Below are positions 35,662-45,340 of a DNA stretch of 64,000 bases, one piece after another. How positions within the stretch are numbered: position 1 is the first letter of the stretch; each line of letters opens with the position of its first letter. The position numbers and the translations under genes are program-made. A model generated the notes under the pieces. That model saw nothing but the letters and a program-made list of their open reading frames with translations, ran no database searches and was not told the origin of the DNA. This DNA is from Tilletiopsis washingtonensis (taxonomy: Eukaryota; Basidiomycota; Exobasidiomycetes; Entylomatales): contig NW_020312011.1 of NCBI RefSeq assembly GCF_003144115.1, forward strand, positions 569,941 to 633,940, written 5' to 3'.

Positions 35662-36332
35662 TTAAGCCTTGATCTTGGCGGCCTGGGCACCGACCAAGTA
35701 GCGGCGCTGCTTCTTGAGCAGCATGATCTCGAAGCGCTCAAAGTCCGTCGTGGCGGCCTTGGCCTTGCGCGCCGCGCGCTTCTTGGCCCACGCCGACTCG
35801 GCCCACTTCTGCGCCACGCCCGACGCCTCGAACTGCTTGGCGATGGCCGAGCTGCCGGCGGCGCGCGCAATCTTGGGCACGACGTGCGGCGTCAGGGAGA
35901 TGTACTTGTACTGGATCACCTGGCGCTCGACGCCCGAAGCCGGGCCGTCAATGATGGCCTGGAGGGACAGATGTCAGCACTCGATGCAGCAGGACGGGGT
36001 CTTGACATGTGCTGGAGGGCGTGGCCGCCGCGGGTTGCGCCAGCATGGCTTCGCCTATCGCGGCTCGGTAGCCCATCTCGCCGGCTGGCATCTCCACATG
36101 CTCCTCTCCTGGTCTGCTATGTTCGCTCCGCCGAGCCTGTCCCATCGGCCGATCCCATCTTCGTCCGCCGCCGCGTCCCGCTCCCTCCCTTCCTCTCTCT
36201 CTCGCGCCGACGCACCTTGTTGTGGTCGACAATGTCGGCAATCACGGCCAGCTTGCCCTCGCCCTGGCCCTTGTTGACCAGCACGACGCGGCCGACCTCG
36301 ACGTAGCGCTTGAATGCCTCCCGGTTGACCAT
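35662..36332 (-). CDS. RPL14: 60S ribosomal protein L14 (eL14)
   Basis: Exons (minus strand order) 36332-36216 and 35958-35662, joined in phase 0 across a 257-base intron, give 137 residues, the usual length in fungi. The N-terminus reads [19 protein letters not shown] and [14 protein letters not shown], the eL14 KOW-like beta-barrel; the C-terminal half has [31 protein letters not shown] and [17 protein letters not shown]. eL14 sits on the large ribosomal subunit. A good 3' splice site (CTGAC then CGCACAG) ends 5 bases before the ATG, so a 5'-UTR intron, common in ribosomal protein genes, is likely. Confidence 0.95.
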
Positions 36333-37244
36333 TTTGACTGTGCGGCGAGCGCAATGTCAGCCATGCTGCGCCGGCTACCGACTACTCATCGCAGCACATC
36401 TCAGCAGCCCTTGGCCGGCACTCAGGGCGGACGAGAGCGTGGCAGCACCGACAGCAGCGCTGTCCCTCGCCCGATGCCGGTGCTGTCTCGCTGCATCTCG
36501 CTCCTGCTGCGCCTGCCGCCGCCCATGCCGATCCTCTCCCTCGCCCATTGCTGCGCGCCCAGGCCGCGCTGCACAGGCCGCAGCCGCTGCTCGACAGCGA
36601 GCAAAAGCCAGCACACCCTATGCCGGGACGGCGCGCTGCGGCCTCTGCGCACGGCGATGGTCCGCCTGCGCCCCTGCTGCTCCAGCCGTCGCAGCCATGC
36701 CACGCCGCACCGGCGCGCGGCGCGGCAGCAGGCGCGGCGGCGTGCGCCAGGCGACGAGAGGCGCACGGGTGCACGGGTGTGTGCGAGTGCATGCGCGCGA
36801 GCAAGTGTCGGAGGCGGCATGCTCACAAGATGAGAGTGACTTGAGGTGGGTGGGGGTTGGTAGGGAGCAGAGACGCGGGCGCGGTGCCTCAAGCAGCGCC
36901 GGGCGGCGGCGGGCAGCGGGCGCGGCGAAGTTGGGTGAGAGGGCTGAGAAGCGGCCAAGGAGTCGCACGCCCGACGGCTGCCGCGCACGTGACACGCAGC
37001 TCTGCGCGCCGCTGCGGCTGCCCTCTCGCCGCGGTGCCAGTCGCGTGGGAACGGCCCCCTCTCTCGTGCGGCTGCTCGGCGATGTCACTGTGCATCCCGC
37101 TGATCTCGCTGTCACCGCGGCCGTCGAGTGGAGCGTGCGCTGCTCCGGCCGCTGCGGCTGCCTCTGGACCCTCACGCCGACTGCATGCTCCTTCGTCTCG
37201 CACGCACCTCGCTCACCCTCCTCTCCACGCCGCACCCCCGCACC
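36333..37244. promoter_or_regulatory. Divergent promoter region, RPL14 and RKI1
   Basis: 912 bases between start codons. The part next to RPL14 carries a probable 5'-UTR intron acceptor (36338-36361). I see no gene in the rest; open frames are low-complexity. Confidence 0.5.
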
Positions 37245-38525
37245 ATGGCCTCGTCTACCAGCGCACGCCTGCAGCTGCCGCAGCTCGACGGCGTCGAGGC
37301 GGCCAAGCGCGCCGCTGCCTACGCCGCCGTCGACGCACACGTGCGCGCCGAGGACCGCGTGATTGGCATTGGCAGCGGTGCGTGGCGTGTGCGATGTGGA
37401 CAGAGGGGCACGGGCGGTGTGCACTGCGAGGCCCCTGCGCTGGATAGCCCGGCAGCGGCGGCGTGTGTGCTGTGGCCCACGCTCCGCCTGCGCTGCAGCT
37501 GCCAAGGCGATGTGCCGTGCATCGGCTCCACCAGCGCTGGTGCGCCGTATCAGCTGCAGTGCCAGACATCTGCTCCGCCGGCGCTGGTCCGCTGTTGTGC
37601 TGCGCCGCTCCGCGCGGCATTGCGCCTTCGCGTTGTGTCCATGCTGACCATCTACGCGCAGGCTCGACGGTGCCGTACGTCGTGGAGCGCATCGTGCAGC
37701 AGGGCAAGGCCGTCAATGCCGGCCGCTGGTTCGTGCCCACGGGCTTCCAGTCCAAGGAGCTCATCGTGCACGCCGGTGAGCCGCCTGAACAGTCGTGACT
37801 CGTGCGCCACAGCTGATGCGCCGCTCGTGCACCTGCCAGGCCTGCAGCTCGGCGACGTCGACTGCTACCCGGTCATCGACGTGACCATCGACGGTGCAGA
37901 CGAGTGAGCCATGCCGCAGCCACCCTCGCTGCATTTCTGACGCGCCCACGCAGGGTCGACTCCGCGCTCAACGCCATCAAGGGCGGCGGCGCGTGCCACC
38001 TGCGCGAGAAGGTGCTGGCCGAGGCGGCCAAGGTGTTCGTCGTCGTGGCCGACTACCGCAAGAACGGCACGGCGCTCGGGCAGGCCTGGACGCAGGGCGT
38101 GCCCGTCGAGGTGGCCGAGTTTGCCTACGCCAAGGTGATGCGCGACCTGCAGCGCATGGGCGGCAAGCCGGTGCTGCGCATGGGCAAGGCCAAGGCCGGC
38201 CCGGTGGTGACGGACAATGGGTGAGACGCATGTGCGCTTTCATCGCCAGAACGAGCCGCTGATGCGCTGCTCCTTTGCCAGCAACTTCGTCATCGACGCG
38301 CCCTTCTCCGCCGAGGTCATGGCGCAGCCGCGCGCGCTGCTGCAGCAGATCAAGCTGCTGACCGGCGTGCTCGAGGTCGGCCTCTTCGTCGACGTCGTGC
38401 AGGCGGCCTACTTTGGCAATCAGGACGGCACCATCACCACAAAGGTGCTCAACGGCAAGACGGTCGACACGCAGGAGGGCGTCACGTTCGATGTCACGCA
38501 GCCGCCGGCGGCCGCCTCCGCCTGA
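37245..38525 (+). CDS. RKI1: Ribose-5-phosphate isomerase A
   Basis: Five exons (37245-37377, 37662-37775, 37840-37903, 37954-38220 and 38282-38525) give 273 residues. Diagnostic pieces are [17 protein letters not shown] (joined over intron 1), the active-site block [31 protein letters not shown], and NFVIDAPF with [13 protein letters not shown] at the end. The enzyme interconverts ribose-5-phosphate and ribulose-5-phosphate in the cytosolic pentose phosphate pathway. The first intron is 284 bases, the others 50-64. It ends 99 bases from the stop of the convergent asteroid-like gene. Confidence 0.95.
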
Positions 38526-38624
38526 GCGCCACACACGATACAGTGCTTCGGGCTCCGCAAATGCAGGTCTCATACCCCACAGGCGTGGTGCAGTCTAGAT
38601 TGCAAGCTTGGCTCTATGGGTAGT

Positions 38625-41331
38625 CTAGGTCTCGCTGTCGCCGAGCAGCGCCTCGAAGGCGTTCTTTGGCGGCGGCGGCTTGGCACGCACCGGCGCGCCC
38701 GGCACGCTGTTGGCGAGCGAGGCGTCCTTTTTCTTCTGCGCCTTCTTCTCGCGGCGCGCCAGCTCGACGTCGATAGCCAGCACGGCGTCGTTGCCCTCGA
38801 GCACGGCGTGCAGCAGGCGCTCCTCGTGCGCCTCGTCGGGCCCGTAGTGGCCCTGCAGATGCGCGTGGAACGACGGGCCGTCGTGCAGCGCGTGCGGCGG
38901 CACGTGCTCGAGCAGCAGCGCCTGCGCGAGCAGATGCGACGTCTCGAGCAGCAGCTGCACCGTCGTGCTGGCGTGGATGTGCCGCACGGTTGGCTGCGCA
39001 TCTGCGGCGCCCGTGGGCCGCTCGAAGGCAGCAGCTGCAGCGTCGTCCGACTGCTGCGAGTGCGCGCGCAGCGCCACGCAGCCGGCGTGTACCGCCGCCT
39101 TGAGCTCCGCCTTCGTCCAGGCGTACTTTGCTGTGCGCTCGCCGAGGCGTGCCGCGTCGGAGCGCACAACGTGCCGCAGCACGGCCGCCAGCGGCTGCAG
39201 CGGCACCGGCAGCGCCAGCACACGCGGCGTGTGGGCGCCCAGCGCAAAGAGGAAGAGGTCGCGCCGCACGTCTGCCGACTGCAGCACGAAGGGCGGCGGC
39301 TTCGGGTCCGCCGCTGGCGCCTCGGCGCTCGCCTCGTCGGACGCCACACCGGCGCTGGCGCGGTGCTGGCCCAGCAGCTCGGAGAGGCTGGGGGGCAGCG
39401 TGTCCTCGGCCTCCGACAGCAGCGTGACCAGCGAGGCGATGGGAATAGCATCGCCGACGAAGCGCTCGCCCTTGCGCACCCACTCCGTCACCACCGGCGG
39501 CGGCTTGACCTCGCGGCTGGCGGCGCCTATTGAGCCCATCGCGGAGCCAGGCCGTGCCGGCAGGTCGTCCATGTCGAGCTCTTCCTCCTTCTCATCGTCC
39601 TCGTCGTCGCCGCTCTCGCTCGACTCTGTGTTGACGGAGATGACGTCGTCTGGCCGTTCGCCCTCGCGGTACGCGCGGCTGAGGTTGTACGGCTGCGGCT
39701 CGTCGTCCTCGCTCTCTTCCTCCTCCTCGAGCATGGGCTCCTCGAGCGTGTCGCGAGCCCATTGCATGCCCCACACGTCGAACAGCACGGCCCAGAGCCA
39801 CGTGCGCACTTCGCGCGCGGCCACCGTCTGTGTGCTCTTGCTCTCTGGGTCCTCGAGGAAGATGCGCGAGAGAAACACGCGCGACGTCAGCGCCTCGACG
39901 AGCGACTCGCGCAGCTGGCCGCGCGCATAGGCGGCACGGTACAGCTCCAGCGCCTCGGCGTGGGCGCCGTCGGGCAGCGACGAGGCAAAGAAGGGCGCAG
40001 AGGGACTGGCGAGATGCGGCGCACTTGAGTGCGTCAGCACGCTGTACGTCGCCGCCGAGTCGATGATGCCGTCGACGAGCGTGTCGCGCTCGGCCGTGGT
40101 GACGTACACGCCCGCGCGTGCCGCTTCGGCGCGCAGCAGGGCCTTCTGCACGACGGCGAGCACGAGGGCGCGCACAGGGTCGACGGGCGTCGGCGGTGCG
40201 CCGCCGAATGCCGAGGGCCGCGGCGTGGCGGCGGCAGACGTGGCCGCCGTGGCCGTGCCGTCGTCGCTGAGCGCGCTGCCGGCGCTGTCCGAGACGCCGC
40301 GCGCGAGGCCGCGGCGCTGCGGCGTCACCTTGCCGCTCTTGCTGCCGCTCAGACTGCTGGCCCAGGCGGAGCGCAGCAGCTCGGCCGCCTCGGGGATGCG
40401 CTCCTGGCCCGGCGCGTGGTGCAGCAGGATACGCTCCTGCAGCTCGCCCGTGTAGTCGTTGCCCGCGATGGCGGCAAAGAGCGGCAGCAGCGTCGGCGGC
40501 AGCTGCAGCTTGCCCGCCAGCGCGTGTGCCGAGTACGAGCGCAGCCGCACGGCCAGCAGCGTGCTGAGGTCGCTCGGCGGGTGGCTCGAGAGCGTCTCGT
40601 CGGCCTCGGCGGGCGCGGCGCGGCGGGCGCCGCGCTTGCGCTTGCCCACCTGCTCGAAGCCGTCGTTGTCCTCGGGCGTCTCCTCCGGCGCCGCATCCTT
40701 CTTCGGCGGCGCAATGACATACTGGATCGAGTCGATGGGCACGTAAGACGTGCCGACGCCGCGCGCACAGAGAATGAAGAAGTCCGAGTCCTGGCTCAGC
40801 GCGTGGCCGCCGGTGCGCAGCGCCAGCTCGGCGACGGCGCTGTCGGCCTCGCACGGCGCAAAGAGGCGCGGCACGGGCGGCGCACAGCGCTGAAGCGCCT
40901 CGAGGAGCGCGTGGAAGAGCAGCGGCGGCACGAGGCCACACTCGAGCTGCCAGCGGCGCGAGGCGCGCGTGGCGGGCGACGAGAGCATGAAGGTGTGCGT
41001 GCTGCCGGCCAGGCTGCGCCGCCGCGCCAGCATCGTCGGCAGCTTGGCGGGCAGCAGCGGGCCGTCGAAGATGAAGATGGGGTACAGTCCAGCGGCGCTG
41101 ACAGAACTAGAAGTGAGAGAGGATCTGCAGACCGGCGCCGCTCCACTCACCGCCAGGCGGCGACGACGCTGCGCACGTAGGCCGCATAGGCCACATAGTC
41201 GCCGCCGCGCAGCGACTCGCGGAAGCTGGCGTAGTAGGTGTGGTAGAGGAAGCAGAGGCCGTCGACGACGAGCGTGCGGCCGGGCGGCGCAGCGTCGGCG
41301 GCGGCCTGCATCTGTGCGGCATGTGCATGGC

Positions 41332-41377
<46 letters not shown>

Positions 41378-41500
41378 GGCGTCGCCTGCATCGGTGCTGC
41401 TGCTGGCCACGCTGGGTGCGGCGGCGCAGTCGTACGAGAGCGTGCTGCCGGTGCGTGCCGCCTCTTGTGCGACATACGTGGCCAGGCCGCGGACGCCCAT
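38625..41500 (-). CDS. Asteroid-type XPG/FEN1-like nuclease family protein
   Basis: Exons (minus strand order) 41500-41151 and 41097-38625 give 940 residues. The N-terminus MGVRGLATYV, then TLVVDGLCFLYHTYYASF and LYPIFIFDGPLLPAKLP, is the XPG N-region as seen in asteroid (ASTE1) proteins. It is interrupted by about 15 serines (near residues 41-56). The XPG I-like region has FAPCEADSAVAELA and SQDSDFFIL, keeping acidic residues used for metal binding. The middle has acidic and Lys/Arg-rich linkers (KRKRGARR; EEEEESEDDEPQ). The C-terminal half is helical and poorly conserved. Catalytic activity of asteroid proteins is little studied, so nuclease function is an inference from the fold. Confidence 0.82.
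41335..41379 (-). repeat. AGC (CTG) trinucleotide repeat coding for polySer
   Basis: A near-perfect GCT/CTG repeat on the plus strand, read as AGC on the coding strand, gives about 15 serines inside the XPG N-region of the asteroid-like protein. Confidence 0.85.
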
Positions 41501-41883
41501 GGTGCTGATGTGGGTATCGAGGATAGAGATGAGGGTGAGAAGGCAGCGAGCATGGCAGACGCTGGCCCGGCGTGACACATGCGCGCGTGCTGTGGAGGTG
41601 CCTGGCCGCGCCGCGCAGTGAGCGCAGGCTGCAGCGGCGCTCGTCGGCCGACGCTGCCCGACGCCCGGTCCGGCCTACGCCGCGCGAAGAAGCGAAGGAC
41701 AGAGAAGCGTGTGCGCCTTGGGCGTGGCGCAGCGCGCAGCCACAGCGCAGCCGGAGCGCCGCCGCGGCTGATGTCAGGCGACGAGGCGGCGGCAAGGCAG
41801 CCAAGCGTCTTGCTGCAGCCGTGGCCACCTCGCTCCGCACCACATCCATCCCCTCTCCGCCACCGCACACACCCTCACACGCC
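41501..41883. promoter_or_regulatory. Divergent promoter region, asteroid-like gene and SSC1
   Basis: 383 bases between start codons. I see no heat-shock element that I would trust. Confidence 0.45.
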
Positions 41884-44323
41884 ATGTACGGTCTCACTCG
41901 TGGCATGCGCGTCGCTGCCGGCGCACGCGCCGCTATGCCGCAGCCCATGCGCGCTGCCCAGCTGGCGGTGAGTGGCCGCACGGGGAGGGTATGAGAGAGA
42001 GGGAGCAGCAGTGCTGACGCCGTGCGGGCCTGCAGCGCATGACGCCCATGGGCGCCCGCTTCAACTCTGGCAGTGAGTGGCACAGCGCTCAGCGTCACGC
42101 TCTGCCGTACTGACGCCTTCCGCAGAGGTCACCGGCCCCGTCATCGGCATTGACCTGGGCAGTGAGTAGCGCAGCGAGCCGCACCGCGCAGCGCAGCAGC
42201 TCACCCCTCTCCGCAGCGACCAACTCGTGCGTCTCCATCATGGAGGGCCAGGCCGCGCGCGTGCTCGAGAACGCCGAGGGCGGCCGCACCACGCCCTCCG
42301 TCGTCGCCTTCACCAAGGAGGGCGAGCGGCTCGTCGGCGTGCCGGCCAAGCGCCAGGCTGTCGTGAACCCCGAGGGCACGCTCTTCGCCACGAAGCGCCT
42401 CATCGGCCGCAAGTTCCAGGACAAGGAGGTGCAGAAGGACCTCAACAACGTGCCCTTCAAGATTGTGCCGCACTCCAACGGCGACGCATGGCTCGAGGTG
42501 CGCGGCACCAAGTACTCGCCCAGCCAGATCGGCGGCTTTGTCGTGGGCAAGATGAAGGAGACGGCCGCCAGCTACCTTGGCAAGTCCGTCGGCCACGCCG
42601 GTGAGTGATGCGTGCACGGGTGGAGTGGCGTGTGACATGCGCTGCGGTGGCTCGGGCCGCTTGCTGCTGTCCTGCGCAGCCTCAAAGACTTGCTAGTGAG
42701 CTCCTTTGTCTGCGGTCGCTGACGCAGAATGCGCGCGCAGTCATCACTGTCCCGGCCTACTTCAACGACGCCCAGCGGCAATCGACGAAGGACGCCGGCG
42801 CCATCGCTGGTCTGGAGGTGCTCCGCGTGATCAACGAGCCGACCGCCGCGGCGCTGGCCTACGGCCTGGACCGCACCGAGTCGTCGGTGATTGCCGTGTT
42901 CGACCTGGGAGGCGGCACCTTCGACGTGTCGATTCTCGAGATGCAGAAGGGCGTGTTCGAGGTGAAGAGCACCAACGGCGACACGCACCTCGGCGGTGAG
43001 GACTTCGACATTGTGCTCGTCGAGCACATCGTCAAGGAGTTCAAGAAGGAGAGCGGCATCGACCTGGGCAAGGACCGCATGGCCATTCAGCGCATCCGCG
43101 AGGGTGCCGAGAAGGCCAAGATCGAGCTGTCGAGCACGTCGCAGACGGACATCTCGCTGCCGTACATCACCGCCGACGCTTCGGGCCCGAAGCACATCAA
43201 CATGAAGATGAGCCGCTCGCAGCTCGAGGGCCTCGTGGGCAAGCTCATCGAGCGCACCGTCGAGCCGTGCAAGAAGGCTCTCTCCGACGCCGGCGTCAAG
43301 CCGAGCGAGGTGCAGGAGGTCATCATGGTCGGCGGCATGTCGCGCATGCCCAAGGTGCTCGAGACGGTCAAGAGCATCTTCAAGCGCGACCCGAGCAAGG
43401 GCGTGAACCCGGACGAGGCCGTCGCCATCGGCGCCTCGATCCAGGGCGGCGTGCTCAGCGGCCAGGTCACCGACATCCTGCTGCTCGACGTGACGCCGCT
43501 CTCGCTCGGCATCAACACGCTCGGCGGCGTCTTCACGCGTCTCATCAACCGCAACACGACGATCCCGACCAAGAAGAGCCAGGTCTTCTCGACTGCTGTG
43601 AGTGGCGCTCGAGGTGGCACCTGTGCGCGCGTCTGACGCGCACTTCTTTCCAGGCCGACGGCCAGACCGCCGTCGACATTCAGGTGTACCAGGGCGAGCG
43701 CGAGCTTGTGCGCGACAACAAGCTGCTCGGCAACTTCCAGCTGTCGGGCATCCCGCCGGCGCCCAAGGGTGTGCCGCAGATCGAGGTCACGTTCGACATT
43801 GACGCCGACGGCATTGTGAGTTGCGCGCGGCGAAGGGTGTGAGAATGCGCGCTGACGCGACCTCCTTTCTCAGGTCAACGTGTCCGCCAAGGACAAGGCC
43901 ACCAACAAGGACGCCGCCGTGACGATCGCCGCCGGCTCGGGCCTGAGCGACGAGGAGGTCGAGCGCATGATGGCCGATGCCGAGCAGCACGCCGAGGCAG
44001 ACAAGGCGCGCAAGGCGCTCATCGAGGAGTCCAACCGCGCCCAGTCGGTGGCCGGCGAGACGAGCAAGGCGATTGCCGAGTTCGGCGAGCAGCTAGCGGG
44101 CGAGGAGAAGGAGAACGTGCTCAAGCTCGTCAAGGAGCTCGAGGAGCTCGCGGCGCAGGCCCAGGGCGGCGAGAGCGAGGTTGACGCCGACACGCTGCGC
44201 CAGAAGATCGACGCCACGCAGCAGGCGTCGCTCGGCCTCTTCAAGAAGGTGTACGAGGCCCGCGCGCAGGCCAACGACCAGCAGCAGCAGCCCAAGGAGG
44301 GCGAGGGCGAGAAGAAGGACTAA
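41884..44323 (+). CDS. SSC1: Mitochondrial HSP70 (Ssc1/mortalin)
   Basis: Seven exons (41884-41967, 42036-42072, 42126-42161, 42217-42600, 42741-43597, 43654-43815 and 43874-44323) give 669 residues. Residues 1 to about 40 are Arg/Ala/Met-rich without acids, a mitochondrial presequence. The ATPase domain follows: [34 protein letters not shown] and [11 protein letters not shown]; then the substrate domain with [12 protein letters not shown] and a helical lid ending in EGEKKD. Absence of EEVD and of an ER signal agrees with the mitochondrial form. It drives import through TIM23 and folds matrix proteins. The three small 5' exons split the presequence and phosphate-1 loop. In intron 4 the last AG (base 42740) is required to keep the frame. 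Confidence 0.97.
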
Positions 44324-44861
44324 GTTAAAGCCTCCCGTGCTCTCTCGGTCTTGGCTCTTCCCTTCTCTCTGCGTCACCCTCTCCTTTTCTCGTCTGCATG
44401 CTCCCCTTTCCCCCACCCTCTCTTGTAATCTTGCTCTCTCTCTCATACATTCCCCCACCCCTCTCCTCGAGTCCAAAAGCCCGACGCCCGCGCAGCAAGT
44501 GCTTCTTGGGGAGCGAGCCTCGTGTCGCTCCCGGCACCGCTGCGGTGCGCTGCACACCCACAGCAAAGAAGCACACCCCCACACCACCTCTCACACATCG
44601 TCTTGGCAATGCACAGCTGCTACACACGCTGCTCAGGAGCACATCCGAATCTAGCGCGCCGACACTGAGTGGACGTGCGGTGTGGGGCCACGAGTGATGA
44701 GCGCTGTTCATGGGCCGTGCGTGAGTGCCGCTGCGAGGCGCCGAGATGAGTCCGGCAGCCCTCGCCGGCTGCTCATCACGCACCTTGCCTCCGCTCCTCG
44801 TCCATCGCAGCGACGTAGCAGCTCATCCCAAGCCACTCCACTAAGCCCAAGGCCATCACAC
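44324..44861. other. Gap downstream of SSC1
   Basis: 538 bases. The first 150 are very pyrimidine-rich on the plus strand (CTCTCC and CCCCACC runs), probably the SSC1 3'-UTR. The rest is the promoter of the small SANT-like gene. No other gene is seen. Confidence 0.45.
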
Positions 44862-45254
44862 ATGCCAGCCGTGCGCGTCAAGGACGAAGCAAAGGCGGCA
44901 AAGGCGTCGAGCAGCAGCAGCGCCAAGGCCGCCGCGCCCAAGGCCACGCCGTTCACCAAGGAGGAGGACGAGGCGCTGTGGGCGTACGTGCGCAGCAGCA
45001 TGTAAGCTGAGCCGCGCGCATCGACGCTGCACCCCTTGCTGATGCCATCTGTGCAATGCAGCACCGTCGTCGACGCCATGAAGGTCCTGCCGCACCGCGC
45101 CAAGACGAGCGTGCGCGCACGCCTCAAGCTGCTGCTCGGCGGCAACGGCGCCGAGGGCGCACCACGGGCGCCGCGCCGCAAGCAGGACACGCCGGCGGGC
45201 GGCGCAAAGGAGGAGAAGCAGGAGATGGAGATGGAGGAAGAGGATGTCAAGTAG
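44862..45254 (+). CDS. Small SANT/Myb-like protein, 110 aa
   Basis: Exons 44862-45001 and 45062-45254 join across a 60-base intron. A basic Ala/Ser/Lys-rich N-terminus precedes TPFTKEEDEALWAYVRSS and a second helix, VVDAMKVLPHRAKTSVRARL, the shape of one Myb/SANT repeat with its first Trp (Trp41-42 area) in place. The tail is acidic (EEKQEMEMEEEDVK). A single short repeat suggests a chromatin or DNA-binding accessory protein, but I cannot name it. It converges on FIP1, whose stop lies 86 bases away. Confidence 0.7.
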
Positions 45255-45340
45255 GGTCGGATCAATCGACGCTGCTCTCATTCTTGCTCTTGGCCTTGGC
45301 ATGTTGCATTGCAGAATAAGGTGTGAGGTGGGGTAAGGGA

